Program-made: the position numbers and the translations under genes
Shown: positions 1 to 12,561 of the stretch, in pieces
How the letters are laid out: every line of letters starts with the position of its first letter
Numbering within the stretch: position 1 is the first letter of the stretch
Assembly: GCA_023055355.1 (NCBI GenBank)
Contig: JALJCS010000035.1
Span: 5,959,501 to 6,023,500, forward strand
Reading direction: 5' to 3'
Origin: Agelaius tricolor
Lineage: Eukaryota > Chordata > Aves > Passeriformes > Icteridae
Length of the DNA: 64,000 bases
Notes under the pieces: generated by a model
Told to the model about the DNA's origin: nothing
Seen by the model: the letters and a program-made list of their open reading frames with translations, nothing else
The model's database searches: none

Positions 1-3000
1 CTCCATGTGGGAGGAAAATTGGATTGTTCCATGGAGAAACGGTGTAAGGGAACTGGGCAGTGGGGGTGTGACAGGTTGGTGCCCAGATCTCAGGGTGCTT
101 GTGTGTCCAAAGTTCTGGGCAGACTGGAGAGTAGCAGGTCTGGATCCCTGTATGAGCACTGCCTCAAAAGAGAAGGGCGTATTTGGGATGAGAAGTACTT
201 TGCTCCCAGGACTTGGTAGTCAAGAGCATCCCAATTCCCACCAGTTTCAAGCCCAGTTGAACATTTTGCTGTTGGTAGATGGCAGCTGCAGACTTGTCAG
301 ATGTGTGGAGGCTGCTCCTTTGACCATCCCTATATCCTAAAATGAGATCTTGCCCAGTGCTCGTTCACCTCCTGAGGAGGCTGTGGGAGATCCAGAGACT
401 GGTTGCAGCTCACCCTTGTCTGGGACAGGGCAGAGCTGCAAGGGCAGCTGTGGACAGCACCATGTCCCTTCCAGCCTCTGTGGCTCCATGCCAGGTCAAT
501 CCAGGGCACACATATTTTGGCTTCTTTGATGTGCATGGATTTGTGTCAGGTCCCCCGGTCATGAAGGAAGGGAATCCTTTTGTTTTGTAAAATATTTCTG
601 GTATCTCTTGCATCTCTTCTGAGTTGTTTCCTGTGAGTGCAGGGACTCAAAGACCTGTCCCATGTCCATGTCCCAGCTGGTGCTGCACCAGGAGCTCTCT
701 GCATCACACACTGATGCAAACTGGTGCTGTACTCCTTAACCCTGTACCTTGGCTGTCTCACTCCAACTGAATGGTACAGACCAGCTTTGTGGTGAAATTT
801 CTCATTTGATACTTCCTCATATGAGTCTGATTCATTAGGCTTTGTTTTAGAAGGGCACTTACACAGGTGTGTGCATCCCTGAATCAGTGAAACAGCCTTT
901 CCTTGGAAGACCTCCATCTGCCCAGGGCTCTTCCCAGGAGCTCACAAGGCCTCGTGTTTATGCACTGCCTTCTCTTCCTATAGAGGTATCTCCACTTCCA
1001 CTGAGGTGCACATCCCACATCTCTATTTAACTCCATTACACATCTCTCCAGCCCTGTGCCAGCTGCTCTTAGCCAAGCAATCAAAGCACTGGCAGCTCAG
1101 CGTCTGCTGGCTTTGCCCAACATAGGGCTTGGAGCTACCATCAACTTAATTCCTCGACGCTCCAGCTGCAAGGGGCACTCCCACGGCAGGCAAATGCAGT
1201 GCCCTATGGGTTTGCACACGCTGTATTGAATTAGCTCCTGCTTATGCAGAAATTACTCTTATTAATGGCTTGTTGTTGGAGACTAGAGGAGTCATCATCC
1301 AACGCTAATGGAAGTCATCAGAGCTGTTAATCGCTAGGATTACTGACTTCAAAACCAGTTTTCTATTTGTTAGTGGGGATAATTCTTTTAATGGACCTTG
1401 GGGGTTCTTCTGCTTCTCGGGGATTGGAAGGGTTTCTGAGGTCTTGTAGAAAGTCACATGTTTTAATTGACCTGCTTGTGAAGCTCTTCCAGGGATAAAA
1501 AATGCCATGGTCCTCTTAGTCATTAAAAAATGGACTGTGACTACAAAGCAGACTTTATCCTGGTTCTGGAGACTGAATTATTTGAAAATTAAATGGGATT
1601 TCATGCAACTGGAAAGGTTGTTTTTTTTTATCAGATAAATCAGTTCTCTGTATGCTTTAGGGATGAACCTATATAGATTCCTTGGCACCTGCTAAAGTTT
1701 TCTTCAGCTCTCTGGTTGGGGAACCATAAGTGTCAGTTCTTTCCTGTTAATTTAGTTCAGAGGCTGGAAATTCTTGGGCTACCTTAGATCCTATCATTAC
1801 AGCTGTTGTTTCAGCTGCCATCCATACCCTCATATTATCTCTGCCTAGGCAGCATTGAGAAGAGACTCCAGCTTGGTGAAATGGAAGAATGATGTGCACT
1901 TTCAAATCTTGCTTCATCCCTGTATGGATGAAAAATTGCTGCTCTATGCAGATAGTCAGACGTTTCTTTTTATTCCTTCTTTGATTATTGTGGTTGTTCC
2001 CCTTGGGTGGGATCCAGGAAATTCAGCTAGAGCATCTGGAGCACCCTCAGCTTGCACCACAAGCGCTTTCATCTGTAAGCACTTCTGGTTGTTGGTGTTT
2101 TCCCAGGGATCAGTCCATATTTTTCCTTAGTTCTCCTGGTAGAGGTTTGTCCCAATGCTGTTGGCACCCGCGACTCTGCCCTGCTGACACTCATGTCCTC
2201 ACAGAGCCCATTCCCACCCTGCTCAGCCCCCAGCAGGAATGGGGGCAGCAGTGAGTGTTTTTTCCCTCATCTCTGCTGGATTTCAGCTCTTTGTTATAAT
2301 TGGTTTTTTGCTGATGTTAGGAAATGAGTGGCTTTTCCCCCATGGATGTCTGTCAGCATTAGAGGTAGTGTTACCAGCATCAGAAATCCAGGTTCAGCAG
2401 AACTGTGCAGGAGCTCTACAGTGACAGCATTTTTCTTTCCCTCTCTTTATTTCCTCCCTCCCCCTGGTCCCTTCTCAAGTAGTAATAGGGAGATAAGTTT
2501 CAAACTTGGTTTAGATTAACCAGGAATAGAGGGCTTTAAATCTTAAGTACTTACAGGGTGTGACCAAGTAGAAATGTAGCTTTTGTTCATTTTAAGCTCC
2601 TGCGAAACCTGGGCAGAGGGATGAGCTGGTTCATGTTTTTCTTGCATTTTCTGGGATAATGCTCATCCAGAAATCTCAAGCAGAGAGAGATAAGGAATCC
2701 AGGGAAGATTATATGCTGTCCCTCCTGAGAGTGATAACGAGAACCCAGCTACAGGACTTGGTGGGGGAGAGTGTCGTCTGCAGGCCCTGTTTATGCGTCT
2801 GGGCAGCCATGGTCCGTGGAAGGTCCCTTCAGGGTTGATGAAATTCTCCATCAAATTTGGAGTTCATTCCCTCATTTGCACCCTACTCTCGAGGTAGACA
2901 GGTGGGAGCTGGGGACTCAGCCCTGTATGGGCAATAGGGGCCAGGGAATTCAGGTTTTTTTGCCATGGTTCCTCAACAAAGATGCGTTGGAGAGGAAGGT

Positions 3001-6000
3001 CTTGCACCAGGAGGTTCCATATCCACAGGACTCAGCTCCTTCTCTCTGCAGATGTGGGCTGGGAAGGGACACTTGTTGATTGGAATGGGGGAGGCTGAGT
3101 GGAAGACAAGAAGATTAGCAGAAGGGATGGAAGGGGAATCCCTCTTGTGCAGACAGCTCTGATTTCTCTGAAATGAAAGCTGCTTTCCTCCCTTTCTTAC
3201 AGCATTACTTGCTGTGGCATGAAATATTCAGCCTCCATTCAGCCTGTAAGCAAATCCTTCTTTCCCATGCAGTGAAGGGATGTGACTGGACTTGTGAACT
3301 TGTCTGAAAAGTCATTTCCTTATAATAAATGCCTATAAATCCTGAACATCCCAGCAGTCCTCCAGCCCACTGAGCAGTGAGCACACTGTCCTTTTCCATG
3401 TCTCCAGCCCCAGGAGGGGCAGAGCAAAACCTGCTGCAGTCCTCCTCCTTTCCGAATTGTTTTCTTTAACCAAGTTGGCAAAGGACAAGTAGAGAAAGCC
3501 TATCATACCCCGATTAAGCATGGCTCAGGTTTGCTCTGCTGGACACAGGACAGTAGTTAAAGCCTGATACCTTTTAAGGAACCCCAAAGACAATGAATGT
3601 CACTTCTGAAAATATGTGTGGATTGAGTTTCTATTTATAGTCACAAGCAGCTCCTGAGCCAACAGGAGCTGTATTTACTGAAGGGAACTGAAGTGGTATT
3701 TTGGATGGTTGTGGCTCAGTGGGTGCACTGATACAAGGGTTTAATGTGGATATGATAGGGGCAGTGCATGGAGAAGGCTTGTGGGTTGAATGAGGACACA
3801 GCCATGAGCTATCAGTCATGGGGAGCTGAGCGTGGGAGAGGGCAAAGACAGGGCACCTCACTTTGTTAATTAAGAACTGCTTCTGTTGGTGAGAATTTCT
3901 TGCATTTTGCCCCAGGACTTGTGGTCTGGCTTCTGTTCTGAGGTGGACTTGGTGTGTGTCTTCACCCACAGGGAGGGTGGAGAGGATCTTAACAGAGCGG
4001 TGTTAAGTTGAAAATCCTATCTTTGTGTGACCCATTTGATTTTCTTTCTTATGTATATATATTATAAATCTGCAAATGATGAGTCAGTAAAATGTTGTTG
4101 GTGTTTCCTGTGAAATAGCTGAGGTCGCTATTTTCTTTTTGTGTTATTTTTCCTAGTTGCCATGGTAATGATTTCAGAAAGGTCTTATTCTTGCAGCAGT
4201 TTGAATGGGTTAGAAGTTTTCACGGTCTTCTGGATACACTCGCAGAAGCAGAGCAATATCTCAAAGATATCCCTTGGGATCAGGAGGGATCTGCCTCCTG
4301 GCTGGTCATCCCATCCCTCGCTCTGCGCTGTGGTGAGACAGAATGGGTTTTTCTGTTTTAATGTTAGCAAGATAGAGAGGAAAGACCCTGGGGTGCTTCT
4401 GTTCTTTTGTGTTGGCATCCCAGGATCAGGGGCTGGACAAGATCAGGCTTGACTGCATCCTGGAGCTCATTGTCTGGACAAGGGGAGTGTGGGATGGATG
4501 GATATGTGCCAGCCATACCACGGCACTGTGTGCAGGTCTGATGATGATGATGATGATGAAGATGAAGACCCTGTGCCCTAAATGGGTCACAGCTGGAGGA
4601 AGGCAGGAGTTGGAAGCCTTGTAGGCTCTGGGCACTGTTTGCTGGGGCACTTGGTTGCACTTCATGCAGCAGCAGGGCTTGTTTTTCAGAAATTGGGGAA
4701 CACAGGCCCTGGGGCTGGCATGGCCCCAGCTCCTGTCCTCACCTTCTTCCCTACTCAGTGCCCACAGCCTTGCTTGCTCAGCAGACACCTTGGAGCCCTG
4801 TGTGCAGGGAGAAGAGGCATGTGCCCATATAAAAATGGAGTATGTCACTTCTGCCATTGAGCTTCTACTCAACTTTAAAAATAGGGGGGAAAAAAGAGAA
4901 AGAAAGGCATTACAGGCTATTTCTGAGTGCCAAAAAGGGCAAGGTGCTGGTCCAGCTTTGAGATACCTCTTGAGGCACTCTGGGGACATCTTCCCTTGCT
5001 TCCTCCCATCCCCCCTGGCAGTGCCCTGCTTGCTGCCAGATAGCCCTGCCTGATTCCTCCAGACAGGGTGCAGAGAACATGCCCTCCTGGCTGCCACTCT
5101 TTCCCCCTGCCAGGCAGGATCAGCTCTGGGTGGGTGCCCAGGCTTACATCCTCCTGCTGCCCCAGTGATGCTCCGTGTTTTTTGAGCGGCACTGCCCTGT
5201 CTGCTCTGATTTCTTGTGCTGCCACAACTTGTCAGTGTGCTGTTTGGTACATCAACAAATCGACACTACACAAACAGAAGGCTAACAGGGAATGATTTAT
5301 CCAGGACAACATATCTGTGTGTCCAGCAAAGCAAGATGTCCTGTAAACAAAATTCAGTATTTACTGAGGGCTCATCGGCAGAGCTGGTGTTTTGTCCCAC
5401 AGTTGAATTACACTTGGATCTCACTCTTTCTGTGTGTTGCTTGTTTAATCATAGGATGCTTTCCTTTTAATTAGGCACTGCTGCTACTGATGAGAGAATT
5501 AGCAGACTCTTCTTTTAATGGAGAAGCTGAGGCTGTGGCAGCTGTGCTGTAATGGGGGTGGTGGGCAGAGGCTTCGTGCTGCATAGAAACCCCAGGCTCT
5601 GCACCTGTCAAAAAAATGTCATTTTTAGGGTGGTCCTGGAAGGTTTTTTTCCCCCCACAATATATCATTTAGTCAAAGGAAGGATGTTACTCCCCCCAGC
5701 TGCTGTGTTGTGGCCCTCAGAGAGAAAATCTGAGTGATTTTGCCAGCTTTTTTCCTCCCAGCCCAGTGAGGATCCATGGAGCTGGTTGTGTGCCAGGAGT
5801 CAGTGAGTCTCTCAGGTACATCATGTCTAGAGCTGGTCGATAGTGTTTTGATTAGACAGTTATCATCAGAAAATGGCAGTTTATCACATTTGAAGCTGTT
5901 TGTGGGAGAGGAGCAGTTTCAGTGGACTGGCCTCAAAAACCCCCCAACTTTATTGGAATGTGTTGTCTGAGGTGTTTGAAATGTCCAGTTGGGGGACTAG

Positions 6001-9000
6001 CTCCCTAATGGTTCCCATTGGTTTCCCAATGACAGTTGGGGAACAAAAAGTTCCATGTTCTTCTTCAAGCTGACTTTTATTTATGATTTTTTAATTTTGG
6101 TTGATTTACAGTACAGAGCAAAGGGATAAATGAATGGGGAGTGAAATAGAGGGACGAACCTCCAAGATTTTGTGCACTGTGTCCTAGTTTCCCAAGTTTG
6201 AAATTTTGAATTCTTATTTGGGATGGATTGATAATTTCAATTCCCATGGGAGAGAAAATCATGTTCCTGCTGTACTATAATGATGTCTCAGGAAAGAGGT
6301 CTCAGACTTATTTGTGATTTCTCTAGAGTAGAAGCGTCTTATAAAAAATCTTATTATCTTATACATCTGTGGCTGAATGAAAATCCCGTCACTGGCATTC
6401 TTAGAAGGGTCTGAATCCCTACAGCCTGGCTGAGATTCCCCGGGGCAGGATCATGATCACAGCCCCCCTCTCTTGGTACAAATAAATCCCAATGGTGTCA
6501 TGGCAGGGGTCCCCCATGGACCAGCTGCAGCTCTGTGTCCCTTGAAAGGGATGATGAGCTGCTTCAGGGGACTCATGAGCTGCCCTGGGGACCCCTGAGT
6601 GGGATTGAGGGTCTTGAGGGGATGCCCTGCTTCACAGATGGCTGTGAAATCCCCCAAGTAATTTGCATCACCCCATCTCAACTTTTTAGGGATGTGTAGT
6701 TTCCCGAGGCAAAATAACTCAGCGGATTTCAGCAGGTCAGAGTGGGATGTGCTTCCAGTAGATGCTCAACTTACCCACCCCAGCAGAGCTCCAGGCTGCT
6801 CTGGATCTTCTCTTCTCTTTTCCTGGATGGATGACATGGAAGTTTTCCCTTTCTCTTTCAATCCAGTTTGACCAATTAGTTTTTTGGATATTAATTCTCA
6901 CCTCTGGTTCAGGAGTGCCCTCTCTTCATTTTTATTATGTCTGCCCAGTGTCTCAGATATTGAAAACTGTTTCCTGCAAGAGAAGTGGAAAAAAGTGTGT
7001 GGAGGAGGAGTAGGAGGGCAGGCAGCTTTTTTGGGGTGAAGTAATGGAAGGCAGGTACATTTTTTGCTGCTATGCCAGCACAGGTTGACCCATAGCCCTC
7101 ACAAACCAGTGCCAGAGCTATTTGGGTGTTGGATATCTCCTGAGTTGGATGGTCTGGGAGGGAAATTTCATGGGCCAGAAGGGTCACAGCCCCTCCAGTG
7201 TGTGCTAAGGATCCTGGGAGAGTTGCAATGTAAGTGCTGCTCCCCCTCTGCCTTCCCACATCACCCAGCTATGCCCTGCCAGCACCTCCATCTGGATTTG
7301 CACATTCCAACATCTCTGACCAAAAAGTGCCCATGAAGTCTAAAGTTTCATTAATCCATGCTATTAATATGTCATTGCTTTCCAGGGCTGTTGGATTTTC
7401 CATGTCAGCCCCCACGAGGAAGGGATGTTGTGACTGTGGGAGATGTTGGGTGAGGGGTTTAACTGGGTTGTGCCTGTGGCTCCAGTTGGATTTCACTGTA
7501 CCACTGCAGAGGGGGAACAGAGGATGGGAATCAGTCTTCAGGGTCCAGGTTAGTGGTGCTGATGGATGAGAAGGAAAGCTTCCAGGAACACATCTCCTTT
7601 CCAGCTGTATCACTGCAGTATCACTAATAACAGCACAGTCTGCCTCAGCACTGAGGCACTCATGAATGAGTTGGCATTTTTTTGTGAGTAATGTAGAATT
7701 GTAGCTATTTCAAATTGTCCTGAGGTGCAGCTTGACATATAAGTTCTTGCCCTATTTATTACCCCGTGTCTGAGTGTTCCCATAGGTATTACGGCATTAA
7801 ACCATGGCTGAATTTAATATTGGGAGCTGCTGCGTTTGTATTTTAGCTGTAGATCAGTGGCAGGTGATTTGGGCTGTGTGCATGATGTTTTTGGCAAACT
7901 CTAGCCAAGGGATCTGTTCTTCAGCAAGGATGTTTGAGGTGTAAGTTGTGTTCAACACCCTCTTTTTTTAACTTTTTTATTACATTTTCTTTTAAATGCT
8001 GCTGTTTCCTCCTTCGCTATCCTGTGTCATCACAAGCTCCTGCCAATATCCGTGCAGGGATATTATCTGTGAAAGTCCTCAGGGATTCACTACTATGTTG
8101 AGATAACATCACACCAATTTGGGTCCCCATCTACCCTCAAGCTGGGTTGGAGGAACTTGAGTTGCAAAGGCTGGACCTGGGTAGTTTAACCCTTGGAAAC
8201 AAATATTTGAATGCTTCCATGGATTTATCTGTGGTTTTTGCCAGCATGTATTTATGAACCCCTTGGTCACTGTAGTTTTTTGAGGCTCTGAAGCGTGGTT
8301 GACCAAGTGTTGATCCTGCCCCTGAGGTCTCTACTCTTGTGGTTGCCATCAAGTCAGGATTGGGTCACCTCACCTACAGCCTGTGCTGTGATGTGGCAGC
8401 TCCTGGTCTGTCACAGGAAGTCTTTGGCCAGTCATGAATGTCTTTCATGTAAGTGGAAGGTGCTGCCAATGTGCATGTGTTGCACATTGTCTTCTGCTCG
8501 TAGTGTGTGGCTGCTGTAAGCATGCACATCTGGCCATAACCCACCATGGTTATCGTCCAGGCATCTAAAGCCACATGGGTGGTTATAAGTGAGACCAGCC
8601 AGTGCCAAACTACCCCAGGGGAACCTAGCAGCCACTGTGTGTGAGGTGTGAGGTGAGCTGTGCCAGGCCACGGCTGTGCACCACCTTAGTGCTCCTGATG
8701 TGACCCCACCACCATCTGCCAGCAGGATGTCAGCTTCTGATTTTAATGAAGCCTTTCAGCAGAAACAAGCAGCTGCAACTGTGTCTTGGGGTTAAATGGG
8801 AGGAAGTGATCTTGTATGGTGATTCTGTCTTTGCCACTGACTGATCCCACACAGACTACACCACTGGGTTTTGTCTTCTGCCATATGTTTTCCAATAATG
8901 CCTGTCCACCTGTTGGGGAAACTGAAGCACTAGGCATCTGCAGGCATTGTTGGGAACCCTCTGTGAAACATGCTAAAAAAACATAAAAGGTATTAATTTA

Positions 9001-9633
9001 GGTCTAAGACTACCCGGAGTCTGTTTGATAAGGTTTTGTGGTTTTTTCATATCTCTATTTTCAGATTGCCTGTCTGGAATGCCAGCATTGGGCCCTTCCT
9101 CAGTTGCAGATTTGGGGCCACCTGATAATGAGATTTCTTTTGAGTAATGAGATTTTTTTTTTTGAGCCATTCTGGTTATATCACCTCAGATCTCTGCTTT
9201 TGAAAAATCTTGGCTCAAATCTTTTGATGAGCTACTAAATAAAAAGACAAGCCCTAAAGGGATATTTATGTGAGAAAACGGCCTGACTTTCCCTTCTGCA
9301 TAAGGAGAATCAGTGTGGGGGATGTCAAAGCATTAAGCCTCAGTACATACCACTTCTGTCTGAACCTCCTGAGGTGGTACTAAAGCTCTGATTAATGTGA
9401 AGTCCATGTCCAGATTTACCAGCTGAATTTACAATGGACTTCTAAACCTTAAACACTCTGAAAGTATTTTCCTTCCATCTCCTGGGCTTTGAGTGAGCTA
9501 TTGCCGTTTTCTCACCACATCATTAGCATCAGTATTCTTGCACTTGTAGTACTGGGGCTTGTGTTTTCATGTGTGATTTTTGGATACGGAGCTGGCTGTT
9601 TGTTTTTTCAATTTCCTCATCTTCTTTCCCCAG
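1..9633 (+). other. Intron upstream of exon 10 (3' part of intron 9)
   Basis: No exon could be recognised here. In particular, the IIS1-encoding exon expected immediately upstream is absent, so it must lie before position 1. The segment is unique-looking AT/GC-mixed intron with a GAT microsatellite near 4540 and scattered short T and A runs. A weak antisense tRNA-SINE-core-like stretch lies around 8913-8940 (GGGGAAACTGAAGCAC). The acceptor is TTTCCCCAG at 9625-9633 after a pyrimidine-rich run. The open frames here are short, scattered over both strands and show no recognisable domain. Confidence 0.85.
4539..4567. repeat. (GAT)n microsatellite
   Basis: There are about six perfect GAT units followed by imperfect GAA/GAT units, within the intron before exon 10. 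Both strands read as artificial homopolymer-like peptides (Met-Met-Met, Ile-Ile-Ile), which explains open frames here on either strand. Confidence 0.9.
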
Positions 9634-9785
9634 CCGGAGGAACTTACCAATGCCCTTGAGATCAGCAACATCGTCTTCACAAGCCTCTTTGCCCTGGAGA
9701 TGCTGTTGAAAGTCCTTGTTTATGGTCCTTTTGGCTACATTAAGAATCCATACAACATCTTTGATGGGATCATTGTGGTGATTAG
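9634..9785 (+). CDS. CACNA1G: Exon 10: domain II S2 and start of S3
   Basis: This exon encodes about 50 residues starting [19 protein letters not shown] and running through [16 protein letters not shown]. It covers IIS2, the S2-S3 loop and the beginning of IIS3, part of the domain II voltage-sensing module. The acidic ALE and ALEM residues of S2 are the expected countercharges for the S4 arginines. It starts in phase 0 after TTTCCCCAG and ends with AG of a split serine codon before donor GTACAA. Reading into the intron reaches a stop within a few codons (TGA at 9796), so the boundary is firm. The match to mammalian Cav3.1 is nearly residue-for-residue (recalled). Confidence 0.97.
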
Positions 9786-10316
9786 GTACAAACCTTGAGC
9801 TTTCTTTATGTGTGCTTCTCCTCATTTGGGTGTTTAATTAAACAGAAAGTAATGGAGAGTTGGCATAAATACCTTCCTGTGACACTTTACACTTCTCTCT
9901 GTAATTAATGCACTTAGGCATGATTGCTAATACATATCTTGGGATTAGTTTATGGTCATTTTAGAAAGAGGCTCAAGCAGAAAGCTATCAGTCCCAATGT
10001 CCTGGGACAGTCTGGGATCCAAATGGCACAGCCAGTGCCCGATGAAGTATCTCTGCTTTTTGGTACATGCAAAGGCTATAATTGCCCCTGCAGCTGCAGT
10101 CACTGATTTCTAGGCGTATTTTTGACATTCAAGTAGGGCTCTGCTCTTTGCAAGCCTGGACAGAGTCCAGATAACTGCAAGCATTGGCATCACATCTCTG
10201 CCCACTTTCCGTCTCTCTTCTCTCTGAATTTCACCTTCCCTTCCCTGCCCCTCCACTGGGCCTTTACAATTCGGCTTTGTCTGTCAACTTGCATTGACAT
10301 TTTTTGTCCTCCTCAG
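9786..10316 (+). other. Intron 10 (531 nt)
   Basis: Donor GTACAA and acceptor CTCCTCAG. No repeats or further exons were recognised. The 3' half (10200-10310) is pyrimidine-rich, as expected before an acceptor. Confidence 0.85.
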
Positions 10317-10502
10317 CGTGTGGGAGATCGTGGGCCAGCAGGGCGGGGGCCTCTCAGTCCTGCGCACCTTTCGTCTTATGCGGGTGTTGAAGCTGGTCCG
10401 CTTCATGCCAGCACTGCAACGCCAGCTCGTCGTCCTCATGAAGACCATGGACAATGTGGCCACCTTCTGCATGTTGCTGATGCTCTTCATCTTCATCTTT
10501 AG
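10317..10502 (+). CDS. CACNA1G: Exon 11: domain II S3 end, S4 voltage sensor and S5
   Basis: This exon encodes 62 codons' worth of sequence: [11 protein letters not shown] (end of S3 and S3-S4 loop), then the S4 helix [17 protein letters not shown] with basic residues at every third position (R, R, R, K, R). The S4-S5 linker [15 protein letters not shown] and the hydrophobic S5 follow ([12 protein letters not shown]). S4 moves outward on depolarisation and opens the pore through the S4-S5 linker. The exon begins with C completing a split Ser codon and ends with AG of another, before a consensus donor GTGAGT. Human Cav3.1 has Leu where this reads Met in RFMPAL (recalled), a conservative change. 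Confidence 0.97.
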   Translation, partial: RVGDRGPAGRGPLSPAHLSSYAGVEAGPLHASTATPARRPHEDHGQCGHLLHVADALHLHL

Positions 10503-11609
10503 GTGAGTGTTTCCAATTCCCTGTCCTGAGCTTGCTCTGGGTTTTTAGATGGGATCCCGTGGTGGGATGAGGAGGTGACAGAGTCTGTGCCAGAATATGG
10601 CTGAGCTGAATGGTCCCAGGAGCAGCATTGCTGGCTGTGGTTTGCTGCCCTAAATTCTCTCAGTCAGCCAGATGAGATTTCTTTGCAAAATGGTGTACAA
10701 AGAAGATCTTTCAGGCTGGATGATTCCTTGACATCTCCACAAGACAGCAATCCCGTTACTTACCAACTATCAGAAAGCTTGTTGATAAAAATATTGCCAA
10801 GAAGAGGATGATCCTAAAGGAATGTCATGGTGGTGCTTGTGCTTTTTCATGGCCTTGTCTTCAGACAAGTAGAAATGTTAGAAACACGGTTGGGGTAGCT
10901 CTGTATTTTTAGATTTTGGTCTCGATTTTGAGAAGAGTTGTTCTCTTTCTACAGCCAGCTGTGGTGTTTGAGCAATGCAGGCACTGGGAAGGCTGAAGAG
11001 AGACAGTCTCTTCCAGGGTATAATGTCCCTTCTTCCAGTGAGACTCCAAAACTGCCATTTGCAGGCGTGGTACTCAGTAGAGCTGTAAATAATTTGATTA
11101 TTCAAGTTACTAGCAGAGAGCAGGGAAAAACAGATTATTCTTTTAGTATCTATCCATAATGAAAGGTATTCTGTTCTTCTGTCAAAATTGAAAAAGCTGT
11201 TTCGAGTCCCCTGATATGTCTTATTCAGGTATTTCACAGAAACCCTTTTTGTCTTCCTAATTCAGTTGAAGCATATTTTGCTGAAAATGTGTCATTGCAA
11301 AACAGAAAGTCAAAACATTTTGTTTAGAAAATGTTGAAAGACAATGTTTTGACTTACAAAAAATGAAGTAGAAGAAAAACAAGGAGCAGGCATACTCTTT
11401 GGTTGAAACTCCGTGACAGATTTGACCTAAATTCACAACTGATTTGCGTGATCTCAAGGCATGTTTTTCAGCAAACAAAGGATCCATCTTTTTTAAAAAA
11501 GCATAAAAAGGAATTGCTCAGGTGAAATCAGGAGAGAGTCACCCTGCTGTATGATTACTGACTTGTGTGGTGGTCTTATTGTCGAGCCCCTGCTTCCTGT
11601 CATTTGCAG
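10503..11609 (+). other. Intron 11 (1107 nt)
   Basis: Donor GTGAGT and acceptor TCATTTGCAG. The interior is AT-rich and unique-looking, and no additional exon or repeat family was recognised. Confidence 0.85.
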
Positions 11610-11724
11610 CATCCTGGGCATGCACCTCTTCGGCTGTAAGTTCGCTTCAGAGAGGGATGGTGACACTCTGCCTGACAGGAAGAACTTTGACTCCTTGCTC
11701 TGGGCCATCGTCACTGTTTTCCAG
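11610..11724 (+). CDS. CACNA1G: Exon 12: domain II S5 end, turret and pore helix
   Basis: The exon encodes [38 protein letters not shown]: the end of IIS5, the short extracellular turret and the pore helix leading to the selectivity filter. The first base completes a split serine (AG|C) and the exon ends in phase 0 on a CAG glutamine codon. Donor is GTACAA, and reading on gives eight intronic codons and then a stop. The turret is short and charged, as in T-type channels. Every residue seen fits Cav3.1 as I recall it. Confidence 0.97.
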
Positions 11725-12405
11725 GTACAAAATGGAAAACACAACAACTGATGGGTGTTTTGAGACTGCAGAGATTGGGGTTGTTTTCCAGTGCATCCGA
11801 GAGAGCTTAGTGAAGCTCCATGCCATGGAAAGAAGATGACCCAAAACCACAAGTGCAGGTTTATGGGAGCTTTCAGACTGTTTTCCAGACTAAATCAGAA
11901 CCCTGGTGAGGAGGGGCTGCCAAGTCAGGAGGCTCTTGTGTTTGCAGGGTATGGACCGGGTGGGTGAAAGTAAATATAGAGGGAAGAGATGGAAAGGAGG
12001 AGATCAAGACCATTTGTAGTGGTATTTTGACAAATACTGGAATCTTATTTAAAGCTGATATGTGCAGGTTTTTGTTCTAGCAGCTCTGGGCCCTTTAACC
12101 CTAGGATCTGTGGAGGACTTTAAGTCATTCTGGCTGACCAAAGGAAAGGTCTGACCAGTGTGATGTTACCCTCCCTTATGGTTGTCCCTGGATATGGGGG
12201 ACAGGGCAATTTGCACAAGGTCCTTGCTGGTGGTTGGGAATCTCTGGTTCTCTCTCTTCTCTGGCTCAGAAGGGATTTATCCTCTTGTGGTTACAGCTAC
12301 AGTGGAAACCCTAAAAGCAGGATGCTTGTCTGGCCTATCCAGAGTGTGGATACCCAGTATGCTATCCTCCAGTATCTCCATAGTCCTGATACTCTTCCTC
12401 TGCAG
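11725..12405 (+). other. Intron 12 (681 nt)
   Basis: Donor GTACAA and acceptor TCCTCTGCAG. No repeats were recognised. The 3' 250 nt happen to be open in the exon 13 frame (from ATG at 12160), which is why an apparently longer frame runs into the exon. The acceptor and protein conservation place the true start at 12406. Confidence 0.85.
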
Positions 12406-12561
12406 ATTTTGACGCAGGAAGACTGGAACAAAGTCCTTTACAATGGCATGGCCTCCACCTCATCCTGGGCTGCTCTCTACTTCATCGCTCTCATGACATT
12501 TGGGAATTATGTTCTCTTTAATCTGCTGGTGGCCATCCTGGTAGAGGGTTTCCAGACAGAG
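12406..12561 (+). CDS. CACNA1G: Exon 13: domain II selectivity filter and S6
   Basis: This exon encodes 52 residues beginning [17 protein letters not shown], in which the Glu of TQEDW (codon 12418-12420) is the domain II selectivity-filter residue. Then comes the S6 helix through [16 protein letters not shown], which lines the inner pore. The alanine of LLVAILV falls in a region where human substitutions cause cerebellar disease (from memory), and it is conserved here. Both boundaries are phase 0. The donor is GAG|GTAATG, and the next exon opens with GAG, so the junction reads TE-EISK. Confidence 0.97.

Noticed and set aside
4426..5097. 223-codon open frame on the minus strand
   Set aside because: It is low complexity, driven by the GAT microsatellite (poly-Ile) and Cys/Pro-rich filler. 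No domain, no splice or homology support.
1..9633. Search for the IIS1-encoding exon 9 in the first 9.6 kb
   Set aside because: No sequence encoding the expected [20 protein letters not shown]-type segment was seen in any forward frame, so it lies upstream of the window.
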